From Sva-07 sp963717385 (GTDB lineage: Bacteria > Actinomycetota > Acidimicrobiia > Acidimicrobiales > Ilumatobacteraceae): a stretch of 64,000 nt of DNA. The notes below the pieces were generated by a model. It was given only the letters and a program-made list of their open reading frames with translations. It did no database searches and had not been told where the DNA came from. The translations under genes were made by a program, and so were the position numbers. The stretch lies in assembly GCA_963717385.1 (NCBI GenBank), contig CAVQWE010000008.1, positions 22,640 to 86,639 of the forward strand. The letters run 5' to 3'. The number at the start of each line of letters is the position of its first letter. Position 1 is the first letter of the stretch. Positions 52,875-61,760 of this stretch are shown here, in pieces.

Positions 52875-54086
52875 TCAGCCCGGGCGACCGACGCCGGTGA
52901 CGTTGCCCCAGTTGACCGACGCCACCTTGACCACCGAACCGGTGTTGGGGGCGTGGACGTGGGTTCCGTTGCCGAGATAGATGCTGACGTGGCTGATCGG
53001 GCTGTAGAAGAACAGCAGATCGCCGGCCTGCGCCGATTCTCTCGACACCCGGGGTGTCGACGCGTACTGCGCACGTGACTGATGCGGCAGTCCGACGCCA
53101 GCCTGGCCCCATGCGTATGCGGTCAGGCCGGAACAGTCGAACGCGACACCGGGGCTCGATGCGGCGTAGCGGTAGGGAACTCCCTGCTGGGCGAGCGCCG
53201 CTTGCACAGCGATGCCCGAACGTGACGAGACCGCCGGCGCCGTGTAACCGCCACCACTTCCCGACGATGAACCACTGCTGGAGCTGGCCCCACTGGAGGA
53301 CGTGGACGAGCCACCGGAGTTCGACGAGCCACCGCCGGAATTCGAGTTGCCGGAGTTCGAGTTGCCGGAGTTGGACGAGTTGCTGGCGTTGGACGAGGCC
53401 CTCGCGGCCGCTGCAGCCTGCTCTCGCATCTGTCGCTGAGATTCCTCGGCGCGCCGCTGCTCTTCTTCGGCGATCAACCGGCCGAGCTTGGCTTCGGCTT
53501 CGGCACGGGCGTCGGTGTACTCACCGGTGAGCCGCTCGGTCTCGGACTGCGCATCGGTCAGCGAATCAGCGAGTTGGTTGGCCTGCTCGACCTTCTGGTC
53601 GAGCGCGTCCTTCTCGTCGTTGATGTCGTCGACGAGAGCGTCGAGCTCGTCGGTGGTGACGTCGCCTGCGCTGAGTGCGACTCGGGCGAGCTCGTCGCGC
53701 TTGACCGCGTCGTTGATGTTCGCAGAGTCCTCGAAGAGCGGGCCGAGCGGCACGGAGCCGCCGCCCACGAACGAGCGCAGCGCCATGTCGCTCAGGCTGG
53801 CGCGGAGCTGATTCAGCTCGGCTTCCTGCTCAGCGATACGAGCTTCGGCATCGGCGATCTCGACGTCGAGACGTCCTTTGGTGTCGATCGCTTCGACATA
53901 GTCCTCGCCGAGTCGACGAGCCTGCTCTTCGAGTCGCTCGAGCTCGTCGACGATGTCTTCGACCGTCTGGCGCTGCTGGTCGACGCTCTGGGCGTTGGCA
54001 ACTGTCGGAATCACCGCCGGGACAGCAAAGGTGACCGCGAGCGCAACCGGGAGGCCACGGAGGAACTGCTTCAAAGGGTGCCGCAT
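52875..54086 (-). CDS. secreted NlpC/P60 peptidoglycan endopeptidase
   Basis: A 403-residue exported hydrolase of the RipA/CwlO kind. The signal peptide (LPVALAVTFAVPAVIPTVAN) is followed by a long coiled coil (about residues 35-220, DIVDELERLEEQARRLGEDY and on), a Ser/Asn/Gly linker with SNSGNSNSG repeats, and the catalytic domain. The active Cys is in GVAFDCSGLTAYAWGQ, with His in ISHVSIYLGNG and THVHAPNTGS. It cleaves stem peptides during growth or division. The coiled coil presumably mediates regulation, as for FtsEX-controlled CwlO proteins. Confidence 0.9.
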   Translation of the reverse strand: MRHPLKQFLRGLPVALAVTFAVPAVIPTVANAQSVDQQRQTVEDIVDELERLEEQARRLGEDYVEAIDTKGRLDVEIADAEARIAEQEAELNQLRASLSDMALRSFVGGGSVPLGPLFEDSANINDAVKRDELARVALSAGDVTTDELDALVDDINDEKDALDQKVEQANQLADSLTDAQSETERLTGEYTDARAEAEAKLGRLIAEEEQRRAEESQRQMREQAAAAARASSNASNSSNSGNSNSGNSNSGGGSSNSGGSSTSSSGASSSSGSSSGSGGGYTAPAVSSRSGIAVQAALAQQGVPYRYAASSPGVAFDCSGLTAYAWGQAGVGLPHQSRAQYASTPRVSRESAQAGDLLFFYSPISHVSIYLGNGTHVHAPNTGSVVKVASVNWGNVTGVGRPG

Positions 54087-54196
54087 AGATCGAAGGACGA
54101 CTCTAGCGAATGTGACGAACGTGTTGCGAAACCCTGACGAAACTTCATGTGTCGCGCGTCACGTCCGGTGCGGGCATCGGCCGGACCGTTTGCTGG

Positions 54197-55756
54197 TCAT
54201 TCCCACTCGATGGTGCCGGGCGGCTTGGACGTGATGTCGTACGCAACCCGGTTGATTCCCGGCACCTCGTTGATGATGCGCTGCGACATCGTCTCGAGCA
54301 CGTCGTACGGAATACGCGCCCAGTCGGCGGTCATCGCGTCGTCGCTGGTGACCGCTCGGATGATGATCGGGTGGCCATAGGTGCGCTCATCGCCCATCAC
54401 CCCGACCGAGCGGATGTCGGCCAGCACCGCGAACGATTGCCAGATCTCACGTTCCAACCCCGCCAGGCGGAGCTCCTCGCGCACGATGGCGTCGGCCTCC
54501 TGCAGCAGCGCCACCCGTTCGGGGGTGACCTCGCCGATGATGCGCACACCGAGGCCAGGCCCGGGGAACGGTTGACGCCACACCATCTCGTCGGGCAAGC
54601 CGAGTTCGGTGCCGAGTTTGCGAACCTCGTCCTTGAACAGCTCGCGCAACGGTTCGATCAGCTCGAGTTCCATGTCGTCGGGCAATCCACCGACGTTGTG
54701 GTGGCTCTTGATGACCGACGCCGTGCCGTCGGCTCCACCGCTCTCGATCAGGTCGGGGTACAGCGTCCCTTGCACCAACCACTTGGCGTCGGTGAGCCCG
54801 CCCGTGTTCTCCTCGAACACCCGGATGAACTGCTCACCAATTGCCTTGCGCTTCGCCTCGGGTTCGGTGACCCCTTCGAGCGCCGCGAAGAATCGGTCGC
54901 CGGCATCGACATGAATGAGTTCGATGCCGAGATTGCGTCGGAACGTCTCGACCACCTGCTCGCTCTCGCCCTTGCGCATCAACCCCGTGTCGACATAGAT
55001 GCAGGTGAGCTGGTGACCGATCGCTTCGTGCACCAACGCCGCGGCGACCGACGAGTCGACACCACCGGACAATCCGCAGATCACCCGATCGGTGCCGACG
55101 CGTTCGCGGATCTCCGCAACCTGTTCGTCGATCACCGACGACATCTCCCAGTCGTTGGCAATCCCGGCACGTTCGTGAAGGAACCGCGCCATCACCGCCA
55201 TGCCGTGCGGCGAATGCACGACCTCGGGATGGAATTGCACCCCGTAGATCCGCCGCTCGTCGTTCTCGAGCACCGCCACCGGAGCACCCGGCGTGGTGGC
55301 GGTGACCGTGAATCCCTCGGGCGCTCGGGTGACGCCGTCGAAGTGGCTCATCCACACGTCGTGCTCCGCGGGCGCATCGTCGGGCAGCAGGAGCGACGGG
55401 CCGGTTCGGGTCATGCGGGCCCTGCCGTATTCGCCTTGCATGCCGCGGCCGACCACGCCGCCGAGCTGCTGGCCGATCAGCTGGGCGCCGTAGCAGATGC
55501 CCAGTACCGGTACGCCGAGGTCGTAGATGGCGGGGTCGAGCGACGGGGCGCCCTCGACGTGCACGCTCTTGGGACCGCCCGAAAGGATGATCGCTGCCGG
55601 CTGACGTTGCGCGATCTCCTCGGCGGTGATCCGGTGCGGGACGATCTCGGAGTACACCTTCAGCTCGCGCACCCGCCGGGCGATCAGCTGGGCGTACTGG
55701 GCGCCGAAGTCGACGACGAGAACGGTGGGGCGGTCGTGATGCTGCGGTTGACTCAA
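54197..55756 (-). CDS. guaA: GMP synthase (glutamine-hydrolysing)
   Basis: A two-domain enzyme converting XMP to GMP. The class I glutamine amidotransferase domain comes first (VLVVDFGAQYAQLIARRVRE), with the nucleophile in GICYGAQLIGQQ and His/Glu in YGVQFHPEVVHSPHG. The ATP-pyrophosphatase domain has CGLSGGVDSSVAAALVHEA, and it ends RIPYDVLETMSQRIINEVPG through KPPGTIEWE. TTG 55756 (MSQPQHHDRP) is preferred, with TACGAT 8 nt upstream; a start at 55795 would run into the divergent gene. About 519 residues, the usual size. Confidence 0.93.
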   Translation of the reverse strand: MSQPQHHDRPTVLVVDFGAQYAQLIARRVRELKVYSEIVPHRITAEEIAQRQPAAIILSGGPKSVHVEGAPSLDPAIYDLGVPVLGICYGAQLIGQQLGGVVGRGMQGEYGRARMTRTGPSLLLPDDAPAEHDVWMSHFDGVTRAPEGFTVTATTPGAPVAVLENDERRIYGVQFHPEVVHSPHGMAVMARFLHERAGIANDWEMSSVIDEQVAEIRERVGTDRVICGLSGGVDSSVAAALVHEAIGHQLTCIYVDTGLMRKGESEQVVETFRRNLGIELIHVDAGDRFFAALEGVTEPEAKRKAIGEQFIRVFEENTGGLTDAKWLVQGTLYPDLIESGGADGTASVIKSHHNVGGLPDDMELELIEPLRELFKDEVRKLGTELGLPDEMVWRQPFPGPGLGVRIIGEVTPERVALLQEADAIVREELRLAGLEREIWQSFAVLADIRSVGVMGDERTYGHPIIIRAVTSDDAMTADWARIPYDVLETMSQRIINEVPGINRVAYDITSKPPGTIEWE

Positions 55757-55760
55757 GGGT

Positions 55761-56117
55761 GTGAATCGTAGATCAGGCCCGTGGTTCGTCCGCATCCTGT
55801 TCGCAGTGGCGCTGGTTGTCGGGTTGCTCGCCCCCCAGGCGGCTCATGCGACGACGACGCCTCCGGCCGAGCCGACCGCGCCCCCTACGACCGAACTGGC
55901 CGTCGACGAAGCGAACCCCTTCCTGCCCGAAGACCGCGACCTCACCGACTGCGTCGGGATGCTGCAACGGCCAGGTTGCGGGAGCGAGTCGCGCGGCGGC
56001 TGGCACCAGAACGCCGTGGCCATCGTCATGGTCGGCGGCCTGCTGCTCGTGTTCGGTCGGGTGGCCTGGGGTGTGCGCCGCAGCCAGAAGAATCTCGCCA
56101 CCGATCCGCCCGACTGA
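55761..56117 (+). CDS. small exported or membrane-tethered protein, unknown
   Basis: A 118-residue protein with a signal peptide (VRILFAVALVVGLLAPQAAH), a Thr/Pro-rich stretch, a short segment with two Cys (DLTDCVGMLQRPGCGSESRG) that could be disulfide-bonded, and a C-terminal helix (NAVAIVMVGGLLLVFGRVAW) with a basic cytoplasmic tail. The GTG start is 4 nt from the divergent guaA start. A strong hairpin follows the stop. The family is not recognised. Confidence 0.6.
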   Translation: MNRRSGPWFVRILFAVALVVGLLAPQAAHATTTPPAEPTAPPTTELAVDEANPFLPEDRDLTDCVGMLQRPGCGSESRGGWHQNAVAIVMVGGLLLVFGRVAWGVRRSQKNLATDPPD

Positions 56118-56118
56118 C

Positions 56119-56155
56119 CTGCGGATCCCCCAGACCAGTTCTCCGGGATCCGCAG
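56119..56155 (+). terminator. terminator-like hairpin
   Basis: CTGCGGATCCC and GGGATCCGCAG form a perfect 11-bp stem with a 15-nt loop, starting 2 nt after the stop of the small exported protein gene. No T-run follows, as is common in high-GC actinobacteria. Confidence 0.65.
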
Positions 56156-56173
56156 ACTCGTAGCCTCAACCGG

Positions 56174-57610
56174 GTGACGCCCGACGAGTTCCGTACCCAT
56201 GGCCATGACCTGATCGACTGGATCGCCGACTACGTGGGCAGCGTCGAGCAGCGGCCCGTCGCCTCGACCGTGCAGCCGGGCGACGTGCGCTCGGCACTTC
56301 CCGAACACCCACCCGTCGACGTCGAGTCGTTCGACTCGGTGATGGCCGACATCGAGCGAGTCGTCGTGCCTGGACTCACGCAATGGCAGCACCCGGGATT
56401 CTTCGCCTACTTCCCATCGAACACGTCCTTCTCGTCGATCCTCGGCGAACTGCTGTCGGCCGGACTCGGCGTGCAGGGAATGAGCTGGGTGACCTCGCCG
56501 GCGTGTACCGAGGTCGAGACGCTGATGCTCGACTGGATGCACGAACTCCTCGACCTGCCCGAGCGGTTCCGGTCGACCAGCGAGAACGGTGGCGGCGTCA
56601 TCCAGGGCACCGCGAGCGAGGCGACGCTGGTTGCGATCCTGTCGGCGCGGTGGCGTGCGACCGAGGGCAGCATCAATCACGACGGCGACACGAGTCGGCT
56701 CGTTGCCTACGCGACGTCGCAGGCGCATTCGAGCATCGAGAAGGGCTTGCGGATCGCCGGGATCGGCACCGACCGGATCCGTGTCGTCCCCCACGACGCC
56801 GCGTTCGCGATGCGCCCCGACGCCCTCGCCGAGATGATCGCCACCGACCGCGCCGCCGGGCTCGCACCATTCTTCGTGTGCTCGACCCGCGGCACCACCT
56901 CGTCGATGGCATTCGACCCCACACCCGACATGGGCGAGATCTGCCGGCGCGAGAACGTCTGGCTGCACGTCGATGCCGCCATGTCGGGCATCGCCGCACT
57001 GGCACCAGAGTTCCGGTGGGTCAACGACGGCTTGGAGTTCGCCGACTCGTACTGCACCAATCCGCACAAGTGGATGGGCGTCAATTTCGACTGCGACCTC
57101 TACTGGACGGCAGACCGCACAGCGCTGCTCGGCGCACTCAGCATCCTGCCCGAGTACCTGCGATCCGAAGCAGCGGAGGCCGGTGCGGTGATCGACTATC
57201 GCGACTGGCAGATCCCGCTCGGGCGACGCTTCCGTGCGCTCAAGTTGTGGTTTGCGATCCGTTGCGACGGTGTGGCGTCGTTCCAGGAGATGATCCGCCG
57301 GCACGTCGCACTCACCCAGGAACTCGCTGGTTGGGTCGCCGACGACGATCGGTTCGACATCGCTGCTCCGCACCCGCTCAACCTGTTGTGCCTCGCCGTT
57401 CGAGCTGGCGACGACGCAACCGACCGCCTCATCGAAGCGGCCAACGCCACCGGGGAGGCGCTCTTCACTCGCACCGTCCTCGATGGTCGCTCGGTGCTCC
57501 GCATCTCGATCGGCGCCCGGGCCACCGAACGTCACCACGTCGAAGCGGCATGGCGCACCCTCCAACTGTCACACCGTGCCGGGCCCACCGTGACGGTTCA
57601 GGCGGAGTGA
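56174..57610 (+). CDS. PLP-dependent amino acid decarboxylase (group II, aromatic-type)
   Basis: A 478-residue enzyme similar to aromatic-L-amino-acid decarboxylases. It opens VTPDEFRTHGHDLIDWIADY, typical of the family, and has WQHPGFFAYFPSNTSFSSIL, SPACTEVETLMLDWMHELL, the substrate/PLP stretch QGTASEATLVAILSARWRAT, the PLP Asp in VWLHVDAAMSGIAAL, and the Schiff-base Lys in CTNPHKWMGVNFDCDLYW. GTG 56174 is 7 nt after TAGCCT, so a leaderless mRNA is likely. Likely substrates are Trp, Tyr, Phe or DOPA; I cannot choose. Confidence 0.9.
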   Translation: MTPDEFRTHGHDLIDWIADYVGSVEQRPVASTVQPGDVRSALPEHPPVDVESFDSVMADIERVVVPGLTQWQHPGFFAYFPSNTSFSSILGELLSAGLGVQGMSWVTSPACTEVETLMLDWMHELLDLPERFRSTSENGGGVIQGTASEATLVAILSARWRATEGSINHDGDTSRLVAYATSQAHSSIEKGLRIAGIGTDRIRVVPHDAAFAMRPDALAEMIATDRAAGLAPFFVCSTRGTTSSMAFDPTPDMGEICRRENVWLHVDAAMSGIAALAPEFRWVNDGLEFADSYCTNPHKWMGVNFDCDLYWTADRTALLGALSILPEYLRSEAAEAGAVIDYRDWQIPLGRRFRALKLWFAIRCDGVASFQEMIRRHVALTQELAGWVADDDRFDIAAPHPLNLLCLAVRAGDDATDRLIEAANATGEALFTRTVLDGRSVLRISIGARATERHHVEAAWRTLQLSHRAGPTVTVQAE

Positions 57611-57627
57611 CCTGACACCATGCAACA

Positions 57628-58410
57628 ATGAGTCACCACCGCCCTGTTGCGCTGATCACGATGGCCACCGGCTACGTCGGGCCGGCGCTCGCACGTTCGC
57701 TGGCCACCCGGGGCTACGACCTGGTGCTCCAAGGCGCGGCGGGCAACGATTCGATGGTGGGAGTCGAGGTGCCGTTCGCCGATCAGGTGCCGGCGCTCGA
57801 AGCGCTGGGCGCAGAGGTCCACACCGTCACCGACGTCGACCTCTCGACCGCCGACGGGAACCAGGCGCTCGTGACCAGTGCACTCGATCGATTCGGACGG
57901 CTCGACTCGGCGTGTCTCGTCACTGGATTGATCGTGGTCGGCAAGTTCCTCGACATGACGATCGATCAGTGGGAGCGCGTCAAGCGCATGAACCTCGACA
58001 TGGTCTTCCACGGGCTGCAAGCGGTGCTGCCTCCGATGGTCGAAGCACAGCAGGGCCAAGTCGTGGTCTTCACGTCGGCGACCGGCGCCCGACCGGATCC
58101 GATCACGTCGATCTACGGGGGCACCCGCGCCGGCGCCAACGGCATCGTCCGGGCGGTCGGGCTCGAGCACGCTCGAGACGGCGTGCAGGTCAACGCCGTG
58201 GGCACGAACTACATGGACTTCCCCGGCTTTCTCAAGGCCTCGCGGGCCGACACCGATCCAGAACGTCGGACCGCCATCGAGGCGCAGGTGCCGATGAAGA
58301 AGCTCGGCACGATGGACGAGCTCGCCGCCTTCACGTCGGTACTCCTCGACGGAACCAGCCGATTCCAGACCGGTCAGTTCTTCAGCTTCAGCGGCGGTTG
58401 GAGCACCTGA
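57628..58410 (+). CDS. atypical short-chain dehydrogenase-like protein
   Basis: A 260-residue SDR-fold protein with altered key motifs. The cofactor loop is ALITMATGYVGPALARSLAT instead of TGxxxGxG. The catalytic pair reads SIYGGTRAGANG, so Lys of Tyr-x3-Lys is Arg. The Asn motif region is SACLVTGLIVVGKFL instead of NNAG. The C-terminus (DGTSRFQTGQFFSFSGGWST) is of the normal type. It may be a poor catalyst, bind another cofactor or have a non-enzymatic role. It follows the decarboxylase by 17 nt on the same strand and may be co-expressed. Confidence 0.8.
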   Translation: MSHHRPVALITMATGYVGPALARSLATRGYDLVLQGAAGNDSMVGVEVPFADQVPALEALGAEVHTVTDVDLSTADGNQALVTSALDRFGRLDSACLVTGLIVVGKFLDMTIDQWERVKRMNLDMVFHGLQAVLPPMVEAQQGQVVVFTSATGARPDPITSIYGGTRAGANGIVRAVGLEHARDGVQVNAVGTNYMDFPGFLKASRADTDPERRTAIEAQVPMKKLGTMDELAAFTSVLLDGTSRFQTGQFFSFSGGWST

Positions 58411-58413
58411 GCT

Positions 58414-59073
58414 TCAGCGCGGGGTCGTCGTACGGGTGAGCAGGTCGACGAGCATGTGGGCGGTCGCACCCCACACCGTCTCGTCGTCGAGTTCGAAGAA
58501 GTGCAGCGGGCGGTCCATCGGCGGGCTCCCCCACCGTTCCATCCGATAGGTGCCGGGCCGGGCCAGTTCGGCCAGCGGGGTCCAGAACACTCGGTCGGCC
58601 TCGCCGGTCAGTGGCTCGACGTGGGGACGATGGTCGAGGACCGATACGACCGGCACGATGTAGCTGCGACTGACGATCGTGTTGAGATGGGCGAGTTCGC
58701 CCACCACCTTGGGCAGTTCGGGGTCGAGGCCGACTTCCTCCTCGGCTTCGCGCAGCGCCGTCTGAATCGGCGTCTCGCCGGGGTCGAGCCGGCCGCCAGG
58801 AAAGCTGATCTCGCCGCGATGGTTGCGCATCTCCATCGACCGGCGGGTCAGGAGTACCTCTGCGCCGTCGTCACCGTCGACGAGCGCGATCAGCACCGCC
58901 GAGACCCGCGCATCGGGAAACGACGGCAGCAGCGGCGCCGAATGCGTCGGCACCGGTGCGATCACGTCGTCGACCGACCATCGGGTGCCGTGCGGCCACG
59001 GCGGATCGAAGTGCTCGGTCCACACGTCGGGGCGCGGGATCTGCTGGTTGCCACCGCGGCGTCGCTCCGTCAC
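58414..59073 (-). CDS. Nudix hydrolase, probable coenzyme A pyrophosphatase
   Basis: A 219-residue enzyme. The Nudix box reads GGRLDPGETPIQTALREAEE followed by EVGL, and the preceding LLTRRSMEMRNHRGEISFPG matches the UPF0035 motif that marks CoA diphosphatases (NudL/YeaB type). It would hydrolyse CoA or acyl-CoA to phosphopantetheine derivatives and 3',5'-ADP. GTG 59073 overlaps the stop of the upstream PLP gene (GTGA), so translation is coupled. Confidence 0.88.
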   Translation of the reverse strand: MTERRRGGNQQIPRPDVWTEHFDPPWPHGTRWSVDDVIAPVPTHSAPLLPSFPDARVSAVLIALVDGDDGAEVLLTRRSMEMRNHRGEISFPGGRLDPGETPIQTALREAEEEVGLDPELPKVVGELAHLNTIVSRSYIVPVVSVLDHRPHVEPLTGEADRVFWTPLAELARPGTYRMERWGSPPMDRPLHFFELDDETVWGATAHMLVDLLTRTTTPR

Positions 59074-60170
59074 ACCCGCAACGCCTGGTCGAGGTCGGCC
59101 CACAGGTCGTCGACATCTTCGCAACCGACGCTGAATCGGATCAGCGTGGGCGGGATTCGTTCCTGGCCGGGAATCGACGCACGACGTTCCATCGTCGATT
59201 CGACGCCGCCGAGGCTGGTGGCGTGGTTGACCAACTCGACGCGCTCGCACACCTGGGTTGCACGGGCACCGTCGCCGGTGGTCTCGAACGAGAGCATCGC
59301 CCCGAAGCCCGCCATGAAGCGAGCCGCGACCTCGTGGGTCGGGTGGCTTGCCAACCCCGGGTATCGCACCCGAGAGACCCCCGGATGCGATTCGAGCCGC
59401 TGCGCCAGCTCCATCGCATTCGCCTGCGAACGTTCGAGCCGGAGGCCCATCGTGCGTGCACCACGGATGGTGAGGAATGCCTCCATCGCACCGATCGAGG
59501 CGCCGTGCAGCAGCCGTCGCTGGTGGAACTCGTCGTACAGGTCGTCACGATCGACCACGAGCACACCCGCAAGCAGGTCGGAGTGACCACCGATGAACTT
59601 GGTGGCGGAGTGCATCACGACGTCGGCGCCGAGCACGAGCGGCTGTTGGTTGAGCGGCGTTGCGAACGTGCTGTCGACAGCGACGATCGTGGTGTCGGGT
59701 CGAGGGGCGGAGCAGATGGCGGGCAGGTCGGCCACGGTGATCAGCGGGTTCTCCGGCGACTCGAGCCAGACCAGATCGCACGCAGCGACCGCGTCGACCC
59801 ATGCGGCGGTGTCGGCCTGGTCGAGCCGACGCACCGACCAGCGTCCCTGCCGTTCGCCCTCGTCCACGATGCCGGCGACGCCGTGGTACGGATCGGTCGG
59901 AACAGCGATCGTCGAGCCGACGGCCAGTCGTTGGAACACCACTGACGCCGCGGCCATCCCTGATGCGAACGCCAACGCTCGCCCGCCGTCGAGGCCGCCG
60001 AGCAGCGTTTCGAGCACGTCGGTGGTGGGGGTGCCCTCAGATCGGCTGTAGACACGGTCGTCGGTGAGGTAGTAGTTCGACGCGAACACCGGCGGCACAT
60101 TGAGCGGCTCGCCCGGCGTTCGGTTGCGGGCGCCGGCGATCAGCCAGGTGTTCGGGGTCCAGTCGGCCAT
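59070..60170 (-). CDS. cystathionine gamma-synthase/lyase-family PLP enzyme
   Basis: A 366-residue trans-sulfuration-type enzyme (Cys/Met metabolism family). It shows NVPPVFASNYYLTDDRVYSR, ALAFASGMAAASVVFQRLAV (PLP phosphate region), VAVDSTFATPLNQQPLVLGA (Asp), the PLP Lys in VVMHSATKFIGGHSDLLAG, and the C-terminal SLGGVESTMERRA (usually SLGGxESL). Synthase and lyase cannot be told apart by eye. It is co-transcribed with the Nudix gene. Confidence 0.87.
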   Translation of the reverse strand: MADWTPNTWLIAGARNRTPGEPLNVPPVFASNYYLTDDRVYSRSEGTPTTDVLETLLGGLDGGRALAFASGMAAASVVFQRLAVGSTIAVPTDPYHGVAGIVDEGERQGRWSVRRLDQADTAAWVDAVAACDLVWLESPENPLITVADLPAICSAPRPDTTIVAVDSTFATPLNQQPLVLGADVVMHSATKFIGGHSDLLAGVLVVDRDDLYDEFHQRRLLHGASIGAMEAFLTIRGARTMGLRLERSQANAMELAQRLESHPGVSRVRYPGLASHPTHEVAARFMAGFGAMLSFETTGDGARATQVCERVELVNHATSLGGVESTMERRASIPGQERIPPTLIRFSVGCEDVDDLWADLDQALRV

Positions 60171-60199
60171 GGCAGCGACGGTACCGCCGCACGCTCGCT

Positions 60200-60709
60200 T
60201 CAGTCGTCGCCGTCGGCGCCGCTGGCGAAGGAGTCCTTCCAGCGCTTCAGCGAGTTCACACCACCGCCGACCACACGCCCTGCGCCGCGACCGATGTCCT
60301 CACTCGTCGGCCGACTCTCGGCCGAGGTTGCGGCCGCCGCTTTGCGTTGCGCCCGGGGCACCTTTTCGGTGAAGTCGGTGTGGAACCACACGAACCACAA
60401 CACGAAGGCGATCGCGCCGAGCAGGAGTCGACTCGTGTTGTCCATCGAGACCCACGGTTGCACTGCGCCGCCGATCAACAACAACATCACCACGACATCG
60501 AGTTGCTTGTGGACTCGCTTGCCGGCCAGTCGAAAGGCTCCGGCGGCACCCTTGGCGATTGCTGCATTGAGGATGATGACCAGCCCGAGCACGGCAGGAA
60601 CGGCCGGCTGCGGCAACTGCACTGCTGCACTGATCAAGCCGATGCCCAGCAGATACTCCACGAGCTGATGCGCCCAGAACGGGCGACGTACTCGTTCGAT
60701 CTCGACCAT
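60200..60709 (-). CDS. four-helix integral membrane protein, unknown
   Basis: A 169-residue protein. ATG 60709 (MVEIERVRRPFWAHQLVEYL) is preferred; an upstream ATG at 60736 would overlap the divergent SDR start. Four hydrophobic segments are visible (YLLGIGLISAAVQLPQPAVP, AVLGLVIILNAAIAKGAAGA, LDVVVMLLLIGGAVQPWVS, LLLGAIAFVLWFVWFHTDF), then a basic, Ser-rich cytoplasmic tail. The family is not recognised with certainty. Confidence 0.7.
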   Translation of the reverse strand: MVEIERVRRPFWAHQLVEYLLGIGLISAAVQLPQPAVPAVLGLVIILNAAIAKGAAGAFRLAGKRVHKQLDVVVMLLLIGGAVQPWVSMDNTSRLLLGAIAFVLWFVWFHTDFTEKVPRAQRKAAAATSAESRPTSEDIGRGAGRVVGGGVNSLKRWKDSFASGADGDD

Positions 60710-60728
60710 TGTGTGCGATCCTACGAGA

Positions 60729-61646
60729 GTGACCACTCAGCACTGGACCACCGCCGACATCCCCGACCAGTCGGGACGAGTGGCCGTGGTGACCGGCTCG
60801 AATACCGGCCTCGGTCTCGAAACCGCACTGGCTCTCGCAGGCGCTGGTGCCGAGGTCGTGATCGCGGTCCGCAACCTCGACAAGGGCGAAGCCGCCAGGG
60901 CAACGGTCGTCAAGAGGTGGCCTGATGCCGTCGTGCACGTGCAGTCGCTCGACCTGGCGTCGCTCGACTCGGTCCGCAATGCCGCCAACGACATCCTCGA
61001 ACGTCACGATCACCTCGACCTGCTGATCAACAACGCCGGCGTGATGTACACCGAGTGGCAGACAACCAGCGACGGGTTCGAGTTCCAGATGGGCGTCAAT
61101 CACCTCGGTCACTTCGCACTGACGATGGAACTGCTCGAACGGTTGATGGCCACCGAGGGGTCACGAGTCGTCAGCGTCAGCAGTGTCGGCCACAAGTTCA
61201 AGTCGAAGCTCGACCCGGCCACGATGATGTCCGGCGAGAAGTACGACCGCGTCGCCGCGTACAGCCGATCGAAGCTTGCCAACCTGCTGTTCACCTACGA
61301 ACTCCAGCGCCGACTGGCCGCTGCTGGTTCGACGACCGAGGCGTTGGCGGCGCATCCAGGCCTCTCGTCCACCGAACTGGTCCGCAACTCACCGAAGGTG
61401 GTGCAGATGTCCGAGCGCTTCAGCGGTCTCGTCGGACAGTCCGCCGCCAAGGGCGCCCTCCCGCAGTTGCGGGCGGCGACCGACCCTGATGCCAACGGCG
61501 GCGAGTACTACGGGCCCGCCGGGTTCATGGAGTTTCGTGGCGACCCGGTGGTGGTGACCTCGACCGCCCGCTCGCACGACGAGGCCCTGCAGCAAGCGCT
61601 GTGGGTCGAGTCGGAGCGCCTCACCGGCGTCGCCTCGCCGATCTGA
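60729..61646 (+). CDS. short-chain dehydrogenase (retinol dehydrogenase/oxidoreductase type)
   Basis: A 305-residue SDR. It shows VAVVTGSNTGLGLETALALA (cofactor), LDLLINNAGVMYTEWQTTSD (NNAG), RVVSVSSVGHKFKSKLDPAT (Ser) and YSRSKLANLLFTYELQRRLA with Tyr-x3-Lys. This matches the long-tailed RDH/WWOX-like group. GTG 60729 (VTTQHWTTADIPDQSG) is preferred over ATG 60711, which lies inside the divergent gene's start region. Confidence 0.87.
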   Translation: MTTQHWTTADIPDQSGRVAVVTGSNTGLGLETALALAGAGAEVVIAVRNLDKGEAARATVVKRWPDAVVHVQSLDLASLDSVRNAANDILERHDHLDLLINNAGVMYTEWQTTSDGFEFQMGVNHLGHFALTMELLERLMATEGSRVVSVSSVGHKFKSKLDPATMMSGEKYDRVAAYSRSKLANLLFTYELQRRLAAAGSTTEALAAHPGLSSTELVRNSPKVVQMSERFSGLVGQSAAKGALPQLRAATDPDANGGEYYGPAGFMEFRGDPVVVTSTARSHDEALQQALWVESERLTGVASPI

Positions 61647-61677
61647 CCGACGCCGCGGCTGCCACGGGACGAGAACT

Positions 61678-61719
61678 CCAGTGCGTCGGAGTTCGACGGG
61701 GTCCGACGCCTCGCACTGG
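61678..61719. terminator. bidirectional terminator-like hairpin between convergent genes
   Basis: Outer arms CCAGTGC (61678-61684) and GCACTGG (61713-61719) enclose inner arms GTCGGA (61685-61690) and TCCGAC (61702-61707). It lies midway between the SDR stop and the aldo/keto reductase stop, which converge. Confidence 0.6.
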
Positions 61720-61760
61720 CAATGCCTGACGCTCACGAGACGGCGATCAGCCCGTGGCGG

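Noticed and set aside
54140..54180. Possible guaA terminator (GTCCGG...CCGGAC)
   Set aside because: Only a 6-bp stem with a long loop; not distinguishable from chance at this GC content.
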